Positions 26,976 through 37,428 are shown, counted from the first letter of the stretch. The stretch is 64,000 bases of DNA from an uncultured Alphaproteobacteria bacterium (GCA_929200255.1 CAKMYZ010000015.1:30207-94206); one strand, 5' to 3'. The notes: generated from the sequence alone by a model not told the origin. Numbers and translations are program-made.

Positions 26976-26995
26976 CATACTACATCATACTACAT
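26976..26995. repeat. Perfect tandem duplication of a 10-mer
   Basis: CATACTACAT occurs twice without a gap, in the region upstream of rpsD and before the membrane-anchored protein gene. Its role is unknown. Confidence 0.6.
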
Positions 26996-27082
26996 ATCGT
27001 GTGTCTTTGGCCATATTGGGACGAAATAGGTTCAAACTTGAGTCGTGCAGATAACTTTAGATGAACGGCAATGCCGTGCCCG

Positions 27083-27110
27083 TTGACACCACCAGAATCC
27101 CCTCTATAAG
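27083..27110 (+). promoter_or_regulatory. Likely sigma70 promoter of rpsD
   Basis: TTGACA (27083-27088) and TATAAG (27105-27110) are separated by 16 bp, close to consensus. They lie about 110 bp before the rpsD ATG, leaving a leader that contains a CCCCGG-CCAAAT-CCGGGG hairpin at 27158-27175. Confidence 0.7.
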
Positions 27111-27217
27111 CCGCCCATTCATTGGTGTTGGTGGCCCGCGCAAGCGGAACCCTGTCACCCCGGCCAAATCCGGGGAAAGGACAACGCCCTTCGCAACGTA
27201 AAGAAGGAGATCAGCGT

Positions 27218-27838
27218 ATGACAAAACGTACCGCTGCCAAGTACAAAATTGACCGCCGGATGGGCGAAAACATCTGGGGGCGTCCAAAATCACCCGTCAA
27301 CCGTCGTGAATATGGCCCCGGCCAGCACGGTCAGCGCCGTAAGGGCAAACTGTCCGATTTCGGCACACAGCTGCGCGCAAAGCAAAAGCTGAAGGGTTAC
27401 TACGGTGATCTGACAGAAAAGCAGTTCCGCCGCATCTATGGTGAAGCCGAGCGTGTGAAGGGCGATACAGGTGAAAACCTCATCGGCCTGCTCGAGCGTC
27501 GTCTGGACGCCGTTGTTTACCGCGCCAAGTTCGTCCCAACCGTCTTTGCTGCACGTCAGTTCGTGAACCACGGCCACGTCACTGTGAACGGTAAGAAAGT
27601 GAACATTCCTTCCTACCGCGTCAAAGAAGGCGACGTGATCGAAGTACGTCAGAAGTCCAAACAGCTTGAGCTGGTTTTGGTCGCGTCCCAACTGCCAGAG
27701 CGTGATGTGCCTGATTACATGGAGGTTGACCACAACAAGATGACAGCGACCTTCACACGCACACCTGGTCTGGGCGATGTGCCTTATCCGGTTACGATGG
27801 AACCAAACCTCGTCGTCGAATTCTACGCAAAGAACTGA
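27218..27838 (+). CDS. rpsD: 30S ribosomal protein S4
   Basis: RpsD binds 16S rRNA early in small-subunit assembly. The ATG at 27218 gives 206 residues, starting [20 protein letters not shown]; the upstream AAGGAGA supports this start. The S4 RNA-binding domain is visible as [20 protein letters not shown] and [20 protein letters not shown]. The gene stands alone, as often in Rhodobacterales, with its own strong promoter and a clear terminator. Confidence 0.97.
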   Translation: MTKRTAAKYKIDRRMGENIWGRPKSPVNRREYGPGQHGQRRKGKLSDFGTQLRAKQKLKGYYGDLTEKQFRRIYGEAERVKGDTGENLIGLLERRLDAVVYRAKFVPTVFAARQFVNHGHVTVNGKKVNIPSYRVKEGDVIEVRQKSKQLELVLVASQLPERDVPDYMEVDHNKMTATFTRTPGLGDVPYPVTMEPNLVVEFYAKN

Positions 27839-27890
27839 TATCTGACCCTGTCAGATACCTCTCCGGACATGTTTCGGGGGTTGATATTCA

Positions 27891-27919
27891 AAGCCGCTCC
27901 GATCCGGGGCGGCTTTTTT
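27891..27919 (+). terminator. Intrinsic terminator after rpsD
   Basis: AAGCCGC (27891-27897) pairs with GCGGCTT (27909-27915), followed by a run of T. It ends at the stop codon of the convergent AraC gene and may serve both directions. Confidence 0.85.
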
Positions 27920-28668
27920 CATTCCAGGTTGCGAAAATCCGACGGTGTCTGACCGGTGAAGTCCAAAAATGCGCTGTTGAAGGCGCTGGATGAGTTGTAG
28001 CCGACATCCATTGCAATCTGCGTGATTTGGCGTGCTGGATCAGCCAGCGCTTCGACCGCGCGAATAACCCGCAGACGGCGCAGGCAGTCGCGCCATGGCA
28101 TGCCCAATTCTTCATGAAAGCGACGTGCGAGGGTGCGTTCGGTCACGCCGACTTCGGCGGCGATTGCGGCAATGCTCAAGGGCTCGGCCAAACGGGCCTC
28201 TGTCATCTCTAACGCCGCCAGGACCGGTTCGGACTGTGCCACCGGCATCCACATATCGTTGGGCGCTTCCGCCGCTTTTGTTGCCAGCATATAGAGCGTG
28301 TCAAATAGCTGTTTGCCTTCCGCAGGCAGCGTTTCCAATTCGGGCGCGTAGCCGCGGCAGGCCAAAACCAGTTCACGGCCCAATGGTGACATGTCCAGCA
28401 CCCGCAAAGGTGCCTTTGGCGCTGCGTATGCCTTTGGTGAGAACAGGGCGGAACAGCAGGTGATCGTCGTCGCAATCGACAACGTAATGGGGGCGCCTGC
28501 CGCGATCAGTGCCGCGCGGGCGGGCGGCACCGTCCATGACCGCCCTTCTGCTTGCAGGCGCATTGTCCCCTTCGCAGCATAGAGCAAGTAGTGCCGATCA
28601 AATTGCACTGTCTTTCCCGCCTCAGGCGGAAAGTCACGATATACGCAATATGCAGGTAGGGACGACAT
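27919..28668 (-). CDS. AraC-family transcriptional regulator
   Basis: A 249-residue regulator with an N-terminal cupin-like sensing domain (FDRHYLLYAAKGTMRLQAEG) and a C-terminal AraC double HTH: PLSIAAIAAEVGVTERTLAR, RFHEELGMPWRDCLRRLRVI and ITQIAMDVGYNSSSAFNSAF followed by FLDFTGQTPSDFR. The ABM monooxygenase gene ends just upstream on the other side of its start; both are on the minus strand and 9 bp apart, so they may be co-transcribed and it may control its neighbours. The effector is unknown. Confidence 0.88.
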   Translation of the reverse strand: MSSLPAYCVYRDFPPEAGKTVQFDRHYLLYAAKGTMRLQAEGRSWTVPPARAALIAAGAPITLSIATTITCCSALFSPKAYAAPKAPLRVLDMSPLGRELVLACRGYAPELETLPAEGKQLFDTLYMLATKAAEAPNDMWMPVAQSEPVLAALEMTEARLAEPLSIAAIAAEVGVTERTLARRFHEELGMPWRDCLRRLRVIRAVEALADPARQITQIAMDVGYNSSSAFNSAFLDFTGQTPSDFRNLE

Positions 28669-28677
28669 CGCGACAGC

Positions 28678-28971
28678 TTAGCCGATGAGAGAGGCGTCAT
28701 AAACCATCGTGCTGGGTGCACCAGTCATCATCGGGCGCAGGATACCTCCGAGATGGGCAAACAACGGGCCAGAGCGGTACGCATCGAGACTAGCCAGATC
28801 GTCCCATTGATGAAGCAAGGTCACCACGTCATCTGCGACTGGATCGATCAGGATCCTGCATCCGCGATTGCCAGATTGGGCGCGGATCGCTGGCGCCTCT
28901 TTGGTCAGGCAATCGACCGCTGCAGCGCGGTCCTGTGGGGCAACACAGAAGTTGACTTCGACATAAATCAT
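28678..28971 (-). CDS. ABM-domain protein (putative quinol monooxygenase)
   Basis: A 97-residue single-domain protein of the antibiotic biosynthesis monooxygenase (ABM) fold: MIYVEVNFCVAPQDRAAAVD, then GNRGCRILIDPVADDVVTLL, HQWDDLASLDAYRSGPLFAH. Members include quinol monooxygenases and heme-degrading or stress proteins; the substrate cannot be told from sequence. It lies upstream of the AraC gene and 15 bp downstream of a methyltransferase gene, all in one direction. Confidence 0.75.
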   Translation of the reverse strand: MIYVEVNFCVAPQDRAAAVDCLTKEAPAIRAQSGNRGCRILIDPVADDVVTLLHQWDDLASLDAYRSGPLFAHLGGILRPMMTGAPSTMVYDASLIG

Positions 28972-28986
28972 TGGGGTCCCTTTCTT

Positions 28987-29601
28987 TCATAGGTGTTTGA
29001 CAAGATATGCATGGCTGGATCGGCTGGGTGGGCCTGCGGGGAAAGACGCATCCCATTCGCACGACAATCCAGCCTGGGCGAAGAGGTCCAGCATACGCGT
29101 TGGGCGGACCCACCGGTGACGCCAGCGCGTCCAGATGATCCAGTTGCACCAATGCGGCTTACTGACGACCAGCAAGAGCGTCCCATCTGGTGCAAGATAA
29201 GATTTCAATAAAGAGAGCGCCGCGCCCAGATCGGCAAAATGCTCGATCACATGGGCGCAAAGGATCACATCATGTCGCTGTTGGGGTTTGTCTTCAAGCT
29301 TAGCGACCAAAGGCTTCAGTCGCGGTGCTATATGGATAAGCGACCGGGTCGCTGTGCGCACCATCTGCTCTGCCGGGTCCAGTAACGTCAGGCAATTGGG
29401 TGGTCCTGCGACCTCAATCAGCGCGCGACTGAAATCGCCGGTGCCGCAGCCTATGTCGATGACATTCACGTGCTCCGATTGAATGCCGCAAATCTCGACC
29501 ATCCAACGATAGGCCGCTGCGTACCCAAGCCCCTCGATCTTGGCGCGCCACTGGCTTGCGACGATGTCATAGGACTGTACGAGTTGATGTTGCGAAGTCA
29601 T
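28987..29601 (-). CDS. SAM-dependent methyltransferase
   Basis: A 204-residue class I methyltransferase. The ATG at 29601 (with AAGG upstream) gives MTSQHQLVQSYDIVASQWRA. Motif I is VIDIGCGTGDFSRALIE, motif II LTLLDPAEQMV, and the later block VILCAHVIEHFADLGAALSL resembles motif IV/post-IV of small-molecule methyltransferases. The C-terminus has SKPHWCNWIIWTRWRHRW. An in-frame ATG at 29688 was rejected because the added residues do not fit the family and lie in the hisC promoter region. Substrate unknown. Confidence 0.8.
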   Translation of the reverse strand: MTSQHQLVQSYDIVASQWRAKIEGLGYAAAYRWMVEICGIQSEHVNVIDIGCGTGDFSRALIEVAGPPNCLTLLDPAEQMVRTATRSLIHIAPRLKPLVAKLEDKPQQRHDVILCAHVIEHFADLGAALSLLKSYLAPDGTLLLVVSKPHWCNWIIWTRWRHRWVRPTRMLDLFAQAGLSCEWDASFPAGPPSRSSHAYLVKHL

Positions 29602-29753
29602 GATCCAAACCTTAGTCACTTGGTCATTGATAGGCTTTCGCGGGATTGCCAAAAATCCGCTGTCATCAGACAAAACGCCAAGGCCCACCTTGGCACTGGC
29701 CTTGCCTCGGGCAGGGCGATAGAACAGGCGAAACGAGACGGGAACGGACCTCT

Positions 29754-30839
29754 ATGGCTGACGGCATTCAACCCCAACCGGGCATTTTGGACATCGCGCT
29801 TTATCAGGGCGGCGCATCGACGCTGGCCGGGCAAAGCAACGTACTCAAGCTGTCATCGAACGAGAACCCGCTGGGGCCAAGCGACGCCGCCAAAGAAGCG
29901 GTTGTGCATGCCACACATACCCTGCACCGCTACCCATCAGCCGATCATGCAAGCCTGCGCGCCGCGATTGCCGAGGTTTGGCACGTCGATGCAGAGCGGG
30001 TGTTCTGCGGCGTCGGTTCCGGCGATGTGCTGAAACTGCTGGCCGAGGCATATGCCGGGCCGGGTGATGAGGTTGTGTTCACCGAACACGGGTTCGCGAT
30101 GTACCCCATCTATGCACATGCCTGTGGTGCGACGCCTGTTGTGGTGCCCGAAAGTGAACGAGTGGTCGATGTAGGCGCGATCCTTGCGGCCTGCACCGAA
30201 AAGACAAAACTGGTGTTCATTGCCAATCCCGCCAACCCGACCGGTACGATGATCAGCAGCGCCGAGGTCGCGCGATTGGCCGAAGGGTTGCCATCACAGG
30301 CAATGTTGGTTCTGGACGGGGCCTATGCAGAGTTTGTGGATGGGTTTGACGCGGGCAAGTCTCTGGTTGAGGCGCGAAACAACGTCTTTATGTCGCGTAC
30401 CTTCTCGAAGATTTATGGCCTTGGCGGTATGCGCGTCGGTTGGGGGTACGGCCCGCAGGCCGTCATCGATGTGCTCAACCGCATCAGAGGGCCATTCAAT
30501 CTCTCGGCTGCGGCACTGGCGGCTGCCGAAGCTGCGGTGCGTGATACAGAGCATACCGAAAAATGCCGGATCGAGAACGCGAAATGGCGCTGTTGGTTGG
30601 CCAAGGCCTTGGCCGAACTTGGGGTGCCCTCTGACATCTCTTCGGCGAACTTCGTCCTTGCCCGTTTCACCGATGAGGCAGAAGCCAACGCCTGTGATGA
30701 TCACCTGCGCAGCGAAGGCATCATCGTGCGGCGCGTGGCAGGTTATGGTTTGCCGCATTGCCTGCGAATTACGGTGGGCGATGAAAGCGCCTGCCGCCGG
30801 GTCGCCCATGCGGTGGCACAGTTCAAAGGGGTGGTGTGA
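29754..30839 (+). CDS. hisC: Histidinol-phosphate aminotransferase
   Basis: A 361-residue fold-type I PLP aminotransferase of the HisC family, used in histidine synthesis and often also for aromatic amino acids. Seen are [70 protein letters not shown] and the PLP lysine in [20 protein letters not shown]. The ATG at 29754 was chosen; the longer ORF to 29646 lacks conservation. The stop overlaps the next gene, a prephenate/arogenate dehydrogenase, so the likely job is the last transamination of tyrosine and phenylalanine synthesis. Confidence 0.88.
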   Translation: MADGIQPQPGILDIALYQGGASTLAGQSNVLKLSSNENPLGPSDAAKEAVVHATHTLHRYPSADHASLRAAIAEVWHVDAERVFCGVGSGDVLKLLAEAYAGPGDEVVFTEHGFAMYPIYAHACGATPVVVPESERVVDVGAILAACTEKTKLVFIANPANPTGTMISSAEVARLAEGLPSQAMLVLDGAYAEFVDGFDAGKSLVEARNNVFMSRTFSKIYGLGGMRVGWGYGPQAVIDVLNRIRGPFNLSAAALAAAEAAVRDTEHTEKCRIENAKWRCWLAKALAELGVPSDISSANFVLARFTDEAEANACDDHLRSEGIIVRRVAGYGLPHCLRITVGDESACRRVAHAVAQFKGVV

Positions 30840-31762
30840 TGGCGCAAATCTATGATCGCGTCGCCCTGATCGGCCTTGGCCTGATCGCCTCATCCATGTG
30901 CCACGCCATGCGGCGCGCTGGCTTAGCGGGCGAGATTGTAGGTTACGCACGTTCGCCCGAGACCCGCGCCATCGCGCGCGAGATCGGGCTGTGTGATACA
31001 GTCTATGAAACCGCCGCAGATGCAGCAAAAGATGCGGATCTCGTGGTGCTTTGCGTTCCGGTTGGGGCCATGGCGGCTGTCGCTGCTGAAATTGGGCCGG
31101 TCCTGAAACCCAGTGCTACAGTCAGTGATGTGGGGTCGGTTAAGCGGACCGTGATTGAAAGCGTGGGGCCATATATCCCGAAAGGCGTCCACTTTGTGCC
31201 CGCACACCCGCTTGCCGGGACCGAGCATTCCGGCCCGCGGTCCGGTTTTGCAGAGCTGTTTGATGGACGCTACACCATTCTGGTGCCCACTGAGGGTAGT
31301 GAGACAGCAGCCATTGATCAGTTGGCCGCGCTTTGGCGTGGCATGGGCGCATTGATCGAACAGATGGATGCCGAACATCATGATCTGGTGCTGGCTGTCA
31401 CAAGTCACACACCCCACCTGATCGCCTACACGATGGTTGGCGTGGCCGACGATCTGCGCCGGGTGACGGACAGCGAAGTGATCAAATATTCGGCTGCCGG
31501 TTTTCGCGATTTCACACGGATTGCCGCGTCTGACCCGGTCATGTGGCGTGATGTATTCCTCAATAACAAAGAAGCAACGCTTGAGATTTTGGGCCGCTTT
31601 ACCGAAGAGCTTTTCGCGCTTCAGCGGGCTATTCGGCAAGGTGATGGGGACCATCTGCACGATTACTTTACGCGCACCCGGTCGATCCGGCGCGGGATTA
31701 TTGAGGCGGGCCAGGACACTGACGCGCCTGATTTTGGCCGCGCCAAGGCACCGAAGACGTGA
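30839..31762 (+). CDS. tyrC: Prephenate/arogenate dehydrogenase
   Basis: A 307-residue TyrA-family cyclohexadienyl dehydrogenase. The N-terminal NAD motif is VALIGLGLIASSMCHAMRRA; others are VVLCVPVGAM, VSDVGSVKRTVIES, HFVPAHPLAGTEHSG (active-site HPLAG) and VTSHTPHLIAYTMV. The ATG at 30839 overlaps the hisC stop (TGATG); a GTG at 30836 is an alternative. Co-translation with hisC and the family's use of prephenate or arogenate argue for tyrosine synthesis. Confidence 0.9.
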   Translation: MAQIYDRVALIGLGLIASSMCHAMRRAGLAGEIVGYARSPETRAIAREIGLCDTVYETAADAAKDADLVVLCVPVGAMAAVAAEIGPVLKPSATVSDVGSVKRTVIESVGPYIPKGVHFVPAHPLAGTEHSGPRSGFAELFDGRYTILVPTEGSETAAIDQLAALWRGMGALIEQMDAEHHDLVLAVTSHTPHLIAYTMVGVADDLRRVTDSEVIKYSAAGFRDFTRIAASDPVMWRDVFLNNKEATLEILGRFTEELFALQRAIRQGDGDHLHDYFTRTRSIRRGIIEAGQDTDAPDFGRAKAPKT

Positions 31763-32679
31763 AGATCTGGGCGGCATGTCTGATTGTCATGCTGCCTGCG
31801 GGGGCGCTTTGGGCCCAGGATGCTGTTCGGCCTGTTGCGCGCCCTGATCTGCCGGTGAATGCCGAAACAGACGTGACTGAACCGGCACCCGTGGTCGTGG
31901 ACGAACCAACCAAAGACACAATCAGACCCATCCCGCGCGGATCGGCAGAGGCCATCCTGGCTGGGTCAGATGTCAGGCCCGTGATCCGCCCGTTTGAGCG
32001 GCCCGATCTGGCCTTTGGCGCGCAAACCCGTGCCTTGTTCCGGGCCGAACTGAACCTCTTTGCGTTTAGCCCCAATGCCATTGCATCCTCCCTGCGCCCT
32101 GCCACCCGACCTGCCAGCATCGAGGTTGCGGCAGAAGAGCGCCGTCAGGCCCGCCTTCGTGGACAGGTCTGCGGTGATCCTGCAATTCAGGGCAAGATCC
32201 TTGGCCGCGTGGCAGGGTCCGGCGCATGTGGGGTAGAGGATGCGGTGCGCGTACGTTCTGTTGCGGGTGTGACGCTCAGCCCGCGAGCGACGATTGACTG
32301 CCGCACGGCCTCTGCGCTCAAGACATGGGTCGAACGGGGTGTTCTGCCGGCAGTTGGTGGGGAAGGGGGCGGCGTATCTTCGCTGCGCGTCGTGTCGCAT
32401 TATGCTTGCCGTACCCGCAACAATCAGCCCGGCGCGCGGCTGTCGGAACACGCCTTTGGCCGGGCCATCGACATTGCGGGTATCGGGTTGAACGACGGGA
32501 CCGAAATGACGCTGTTGACGGATTGGAATTCGGCAGATGACGGCGCGCAATTGCGGCAGATGTGGCGCGCGGCCTGCGGGCCGTTTGGCACGGTGCTTGG
32601 ACCCGAATCAAACCGGTTTCATCTTGACCACTTTCATTTCGACACGGCACGCTATCAGGGTGGTACATATTGCCGTTAA
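31759..32679 (+). CDS. Secreted extensin-like protein
   Basis: A 306-residue exported protein of the extensin-like C-terminal family (related to M15 D-Ala-D-Ala peptidases). A signal peptide is visible (MKIWAACLIVMLPAGALWAQ), followed by a proline-rich, low-complexity segment and, from about residue 150, the conserved domain with DCRTASALKTWVERGVLP, SHYACRTRNNQPGARLSEHA, FGRAIDIAGIGL and HLDHFHFDTA, whose His and Asp residues would bind zinc. The start is GTG at 31759 in a GTGA overlap with tyrC. A role in cell-wall peptide processing is probable but unproven. Confidence 0.85.
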   Translation: MKIWAACLIVMLPAGALWAQDAVRPVARPDLPVNAETDVTEPAPVVVDEPTKDTIRPIPRGSAEAILAGSDVRPVIRPFERPDLAFGAQTRALFRAELNLFAFSPNAIASSLRPATRPASIEVAAEERRQARLRGQVCGDPAIQGKILGRVAGSGACGVEDAVRVRSVAGVTLSPRATIDCRTASALKTWVERGVLPAVGGEGGGVSSLRVVSHYACRTRNNQPGARLSEHAFGRAIDIAGIGLNDGTEMTLLTDWNSADDGAQLRQMWRAACGPFGTVLGPESNRFHLDHFHFDTARYQGGTYCR

Positions 32680-33854
32680 AGCCGTCCTAGCTGCCCCAAG
32701 GGGCGCATCATTGTGCCGCAGGCAATTGCGGTCAGCACCTTGGGGCCCGGCGGCACCTGTGACAAAGGATAAAGCACACGGTCGCGCAGCACGGGCAACC
32801 AGCGGCTGTTGGATTGGTACTGCGGGGTGAATGCCGCACTCATTGCCTGATAGGTCATCACATGCCAGCGCCGAGCAGCGGTATAGAGGGCAAGGGCGGC
32901 ATTTCCCTCCGCCTGATCTAATGCGCGTGCCAGCGCCATCGCATCCAAAAGCGCCATATTGGCACCTTGCCCAAGCTGCGGGCTGGCCCGATGGGCAGCA
33001 TCGCCGATGTGCACCAGGCCGGGCGACCATGGTTTGCGCAAGGTGCCATGCGCGTAACGGGCCATTGTCATTTGCTCAAGGTCCGTTATCTGCGCGGCAA
33101 ATGGCGCAAATTCGGGCCAAAGCGCGGATGATTCTGCATGCCAGGCCGCAGATCCGGCAGCGACCCATTTTGCGTGATCATCGCGGGGCATCGACCAGAA
33201 AATGGCCGCTTTCGGTGTGGTTTCTACGGGCAGCGTGCCAATGGGCAAAACCCCAAGCATCCGGTCGGCCCTGCGGTAACACTGGCTCAACTGGTTCTGC
33301 GGTAGCATGGTTTGCGGCCAATCCACCGTGCCCCAGACCGCGCCATAGGGTAGATCGGTTGCGGTGATAGGAGACAGCGGCGAACGGGCGCCAGCACTGT
33401 CAACAATCAGATCAAAGGGGCCATGGGTTTTGCCATCGCGGGTATCGATCATGCCCGCGCGCGTGGCGGTGACCTGCGCATTGGGCAAAACCGCAATGTC
33501 CCGTTGCACGACCGCCTCATAAAGTGCTGCGAACAGGCTGGCGCGATGGATCGCCAAGCCAAACTGACCGGTTGTGCGCCTGTCGTACCAGACGTTCAGA
33601 ACACAGCGGTTGTTGCTGGCTTCATGACCCAACATGCGTTTGATCGGGTTTCCTTTGGCGCGTGCCGCATCGCCTGCGCCAACATGATCCAGAACGGCCT
33701 GACCAACCGGTTGAATAACAAGCCCTGACCCCACCGGCTGCGGGGCGGCAAACTGGTCCAGCAAGGCCACCTGGTGACCGCGGTCAGCCAGCAACGCTGC
33801 CGCCGTCAACCCGCCAATGCCGGCCCCAACAATCGCAATGCGTATTTTCTTCAT
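32676..33854 (-). CDS. FAD-dependent monooxygenase (UbiH/salicylate hydroxylase-like)
   Basis: A 392-residue class A flavoprotein monooxygenase. The ATG at 33854 gives KKIRIAIVGAGIGGLTAAAL (GxGxxG), RASLFAALYEAVVQRDIAVL in the middle, FDLIVDSAGARSPL (DG-like motif) and GDAAHRASPQLGQGANMALL, the second FAD motif. These enzymes hydroxylate aromatic rings with NAD(P)H and oxygen. It converges on the extensin-like gene with overlapping stops (TTAA) and diverges from ileS. The substrate is not evident. Confidence 0.82.
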   Translation of the reverse strand: MKKIRIAIVGAGIGGLTAAALLADRGHQVALLDQFAAPQPVGSGLVIQPVGQAVLDHVGAGDAARAKGNPIKRMLGHEASNNRCVLNVWYDRRTTGQFGLAIHRASLFAALYEAVVQRDIAVLPNAQVTATRAGMIDTRDGKTHGPFDLIVDSAGARSPLSPITATDLPYGAVWGTVDWPQTMLPQNQLSQCYRRADRMLGVLPIGTLPVETTPKAAIFWSMPRDDHAKWVAAGSAAWHAESSALWPEFAPFAAQITDLEQMTMARYAHGTLRKPWSPGLVHIGDAAHRASPQLGQGANMALLDAMALARALDQAEGNAALALYTAARRWHVMTYQAMSAAFTPQYQSNSRWLPVLRDRVLYPLSQVPPGPKVLTAIACGTMMRPLGQLGRL

Positions 33855-33927
33855 GACATGGTTTTGGCGATACCTGTGGCCTCTGGCAATGCGTATCTTA
33901 CCTGCCGGAGGAGCGATGAACTGAGGC

Positions 33928-33956
33928 TTTACCCCCGCGCGTGCGCAGCCTATAAG
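33928..33956 (+). promoter_or_regulatory. Likely promoter of ileS
   Basis: TTTACC (33928-33933) and TATAAG (33951-33956) are 17 bp apart. A hairpin CCCGGC (33996-34001)/GCCGGG (34022-34027) lies in the 140-bp leader. I saw no T-box, which would be unusual in this phylum. Confidence 0.55.
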
Positions 33957-34096
33957 CCGCGATATGTTGCGGCAGATGATCATAAGCATTATTTGCCCGG
34001 CGGCCTGAACCTTTCATGCCTGCCGGGAAAAGGTGTCAGCGTGTGCGCACCGTGCCTTCGCTATTCCCCTGAACGACTGCTTAAAGGACGCCACCC

Positions 34097-36991
34097 ATGT
34101 GCGCCGAAACGACTGACTATAAATCAACCCTGAACCTGCCACACACCAATTTTCCGATGCGGGCAGGCTTGCCCAAACGAGAGCCCGAGTGGCTGTCGCG
34201 CTGGGCGCAGATCGGGGTCTATGACCGCCTGCGCGCAAAAGAGGGCCGCCCGCCCTTCACCCTGCACGATGGCCCACCCTATGCGAACGGGCATCTGCAC
34301 ATCGGCCACGCGCTTAACAAGATCCTCAAGGATATGGTGGTGCGTAGCCAGCAGATGATGGGCAAGGACGCCCGCTATGTCCCCGGATGGGATTGCCACG
34401 GTCTGCCCATCGAATGGAAGATCGAAGAAAAATATCGCGCCAAGGGACGTGACAAAGATGACGTGAGCGTCGTTGATTTCCGTCAGGAATGCCGCAAGTT
34501 CGCCGAAGGCTGGGTCGATATCCAGCGCGAGGAATTCCAGCGCCTTGGGATCACAGGGAACTGGGCCGATCCCTACCTGACAATGAACTTTCACGCCGAA
34601 CGGGTGATTGCAGAGGAATTCCAAAAGTTCCTGATGAACGGCACACTTTATCAGGGGTCCAAGCCTGTGATGTGGTCACCGGTGGAAAAGACGGCACTGG
34701 CCGAGGCAGAGGTGGAGTATCACGACCGCCAGACCGATGCGATCTGGGTGAAATTCCCCTGTGTAAAGGGCCCCGACGGGTTTGAACGCGCCAAGGTCAT
34801 GATCTGGACCACTACCCCATGGACGATCCCGCAAAACCGCGCGATCTGCTTTGGCCCTGGCATCAGCTATGGCCTTTATGAGGTGACCGGCCGCCCCGAG
34901 GAATGCTGGGCGACCATTGGTGAACGCCTGGTGATGGCCGACAATCTGGCAGATGACACGCTGGGCGCTGCCCGCCTTGACGGCGACATGTACCGCCGTC
35001 TGCGCGATGTGACGGCGGATGAACTTGCCCAACTGACCTGCGCCCACCCGCTGCGCGGGGCCGAGGGCGCAAATGGCGAATGGGATTTTGACGTGCCACT
35101 GCTGCCCGGCGATCACGTGACAGATGATGCCGGTACCGGCTTTGTCCACACCGCCCCCAGCCACGGCGACGATGACTATGCCATCGGGGTCAAGCATGGC
35201 CTGCCCATGACCTACAACATCCTCGATGATAGCTCTTACCGGGCTGATCTGCCGTTCTTTGCAGGCGAGGCGATCCTGAAACCCAACGGCAAACCCGGCG
35301 GGGCCAACAAGGCTGTCATCGATAAACTGGTCGCGGTTGGCCGCTTGCTGGCGCGCAAGCGCATCACGATCTCTGATGCGCACAGCTGGCGGTCCAAGGC
35401 CCCGGTGATCCGTCTGAACCGTCCGCAGTGGTTTGCGGCCATCGACAAGGCGGTGGGCGACGGACAGGACACCTACGGCACCACGATCCGCGAACGCGCG
35501 CTGCGCTCCATCGATGAGTTGGTGACATGGACCCCGCAGAAAGGGCGCAACCGCCTGCACGCGATGATCGAGGCGCGCCCTGATTGGGTGCTGTCACGCC
35601 AACGCGCTTGGGGTGTGCCGCTGACCTGTTTCGTCAAGAAGGACGCACAGCCCACCGACCCTGATTACCTGCTGCGCAATGAGGCTGTGAATGCGCGCGT
35701 GCTGCAAGCGTTTGAGGAAGAAGGCGCTGACGCGTGGTACAAGGATGGCGCGAAAGAGCGGTTCCTTGGCAATGACGTGACCCACGAAGACTATGTGCAG
35801 GTGTTCGATATCCTGGACGTTTGGTTCGATTCCGGCTCAACCCACGCATTTGTGTTGCGCGACCGTGCGGATGGATCAGCAGATGGCATGGCTGACCTTT
35901 ACCTCGAAGGCACCGACCAGCACCGCGGTTGGTTCCATTCGTCGATGTTGCAGGCCTGCGGCACCATGGGGCACGCGCCTTATCGGGGTGTGCTGACCCA
36001 CGGATTCACGTTGGATCAGAAGGGCATGAAGATGTCCAAATCCATCGGCAACACCATCGCGCCTGAACAGGTCGTCCAGCAGTACGGCGCTGACATTCTG
36101 CGGCTTTGGGTGGCGCAGTCGGATTACACGGCTGACCTGCGGATCGGAGATGAGATCCTAAAAGGTGTGGCCGATAGCTATCGCCGCTTGCGCAACACGC
36201 TGCGCTATATGCTGGGGTCACTGTCTGATTTTACAGAAAGCGACCGGGTGGATCCCGCGGCTATGCCAGAATTGGAACGCTGGGTATTGCACCGTCTGGC
36301 CGAGTTGGACGTCAAAGTCCGCGAAGGCTATGCGGCTTATGATTTCCAGGGTGTGTTTCAGGCGGTCTTTACCTTTGCGACGGTTGATCTCTCGGCGTTC
36401 TACTTCGATATCCGCAAGGATGCGCTCTATTGTGACGGTGATACGCTGCGTCGCCGGGCGGCCCGTACGGTGCTGGATATCCTGTTCCACCGCATCACCA
36501 AATGGCTGGCCCCGATGCTGACCTTCACCATGGAAGAGGTCTGGCTGGAACGGTTCCCCGGCGACGACAGCTCTGTCCATCTGGAGGATTTCGTTGAAAC
36601 GCCCTCTGCCTGGCTGGACGCGGAACTCGCCGCCAAATGGGCCGATGTGCGCAAAGTGCGTCGCGTGGTGACAGGCGCGCTGGAGGTTGAGCGGACGGCC
36701 AAAGTGATCGGCGCGTCGCTCGAGGCTGCGCCAACGGTCTATGTCAGCGATGACACCGCAAGGTTGCTGGACACCATCGACTTTGACGATCTCTGCATCA
36801 CGTCAGGCATTGCCGTCTCAACCGATGCGGCCCCGGCAAGTGCATTCCGCTTGGATGATGTCGCTGATGTTGCGGTCGTTTTTGAACATGCGACAGGCGA
36901 CAAATGCCAACGCTGCTGGAAAATCCTGCCCGATGTGGGCACGCATAGTCATGCAGGCGTCTGCGGCCGCTGCAACACGGCACTTGGCTGA
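34097..36991 (+). CDS. ileS: Isoleucine--tRNA ligase
   Basis: IleS charges tRNA(Ile) and edits valine. The 964-residue protein starts [20 protein letters not shown]. The class I signature HIGH is in [12 protein letters not shown] and the second signature is KMSKS in [12 protein letters not shown]. An editing CP1 insert and the C-terminal zinc site ([10 protein letters not shown]...CGRCNTALG) make this a bacterial zinc-containing IleRS. The stop overlaps the thioesterase start by one base (TGATG). Confidence 0.97.
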   Translation: MCAETTDYKSTLNLPHTNFPMRAGLPKREPEWLSRWAQIGVYDRLRAKEGRPPFTLHDGPPYANGHLHIGHALNKILKDMVVRSQQMMGKDARYVPGWDCHGLPIEWKIEEKYRAKGRDKDDVSVVDFRQECRKFAEGWVDIQREEFQRLGITGNWADPYLTMNFHAERVIAEEFQKFLMNGTLYQGSKPVMWSPVEKTALAEAEVEYHDRQTDAIWVKFPCVKGPDGFERAKVMIWTTTPWTIPQNRAICFGPGISYGLYEVTGRPEECWATIGERLVMADNLADDTLGAARLDGDMYRRLRDVTADELAQLTCAHPLRGAEGANGEWDFDVPLLPGDHVTDDAGTGFVHTAPSHGDDDYAIGVKHGLPMTYNILDDSSYRADLPFFAGEAILKPNGKPGGANKAVIDKLVAVGRLLARKRITISDAHSWRSKAPVIRLNRPQWFAAIDKAVGDGQDTYGTTIRERALRSIDELVTWTPQKGRNRLHAMIEARPDWVLSRQRAWGVPLTCFVKKDAQPTDPDYLLRNEAVNARVLQAFEEEGADAWYKDGAKERFLGNDVTHEDYVQVFDILDVWFDSGSTHAFVLRDRADGSADGMADLYLEGTDQHRGWFHSSMLQACGTMGHAPYRGVLTHGFTLDQKGMKMSKSIGNTIAPEQVVQQYGADILRLWVAQSDYTADLRIGDEILKGVADSYRRLRNTLRYMLGSLSDFTESDRVDPAAMPELERWVLHRLAELDVKVREGYAAYDFQGVFQAVFTFATVDLSAFYFDIRKDALYCDGDTLRRRAARTVLDILFHRITKWLAPMLTFTMEEVWLERFPGDDSSVHLEDFVETPSAWLDAELAAKWADVRKVRRVVTGALEVERTAKVIGASLEAAPTVYVSDDTARLLDTIDFDDLCITSGIAVSTDAAPASAFRLDDVADVAVVFEHATGDKCQRCWKILPDVGTHSHAGVCGRCNTALG

Positions 36992-37428
36992 TGGACTATC
37001 GTAATCCCCATTCAGTTGCACGGATGCGCGCGGAATTCGACCGTCAGGGCGCGATGGCAACGATGGGGATCACCGTCGCCGACGTCGCACCGGGACGGGT
37101 CGTGCTGGAGATGCCGTTCAACCCGGCCTTGTCGCAGCATCACGGGTTCATTCATGCAGGCGTGGTCACCTCTGGTATGGACAGCGCTTGCGGGTTTGCA
37201 GCGCTGACCATGATGGACGCCGAAAGCGAGGTGCTGACGGTCGAATTCAAATGCAGCTTTATGAGCCCTGCACGGGGACAGTCGTTCCGATTTGTGGGCG
37301 AAGTGATCAAATCCGGGCGCACGCTGACCTTTACCGAAGGGCGGGCGATTGCCATTGATGGCACCAAGGAAACGACGGTTGCAACCATCACGGCCACGGT
37401 GATGGCGGTGCGCGGGCTGAAGGCGTGA
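36991..37428 (+). CDS. PaaI-family hotdog thioesterase
   Basis: A 145-residue single hotdog-fold thioesterase. It has MGITVADVAPGRVVLEMPFN, the active-site region LSQHHGFIHAGVVTSGMDSA, and VEFKCSFMSPARGQSFRFVG. Members hydrolyse acyl-CoA or acyl-ACP esters, for example phenylacetyl-CoA derivatives, but the substrate here is unknown. It is embedded between ileS and ogt with overlaps at both ends. Confidence 0.85.
   Translation: MDYRNPHSVARMRAEFDRQGAMATMGITVADVAPGRVVLEMPFNPALSQHHGFIHAGVVTSGMDSACGFAALTMMDAESEVLTVEFKCSFMSPARGQSFRFVGEVIKSGRTLTFTEGRAIAIDGTKETTVATITATVMAVRGLKA

Noticed and set aside
33855..34096. Possible T-box or attenuator before ileS
   Set aside because: Only a single GC hairpin is seen; no T-box consensus, and such elements are rare in alphaproteobacteria.
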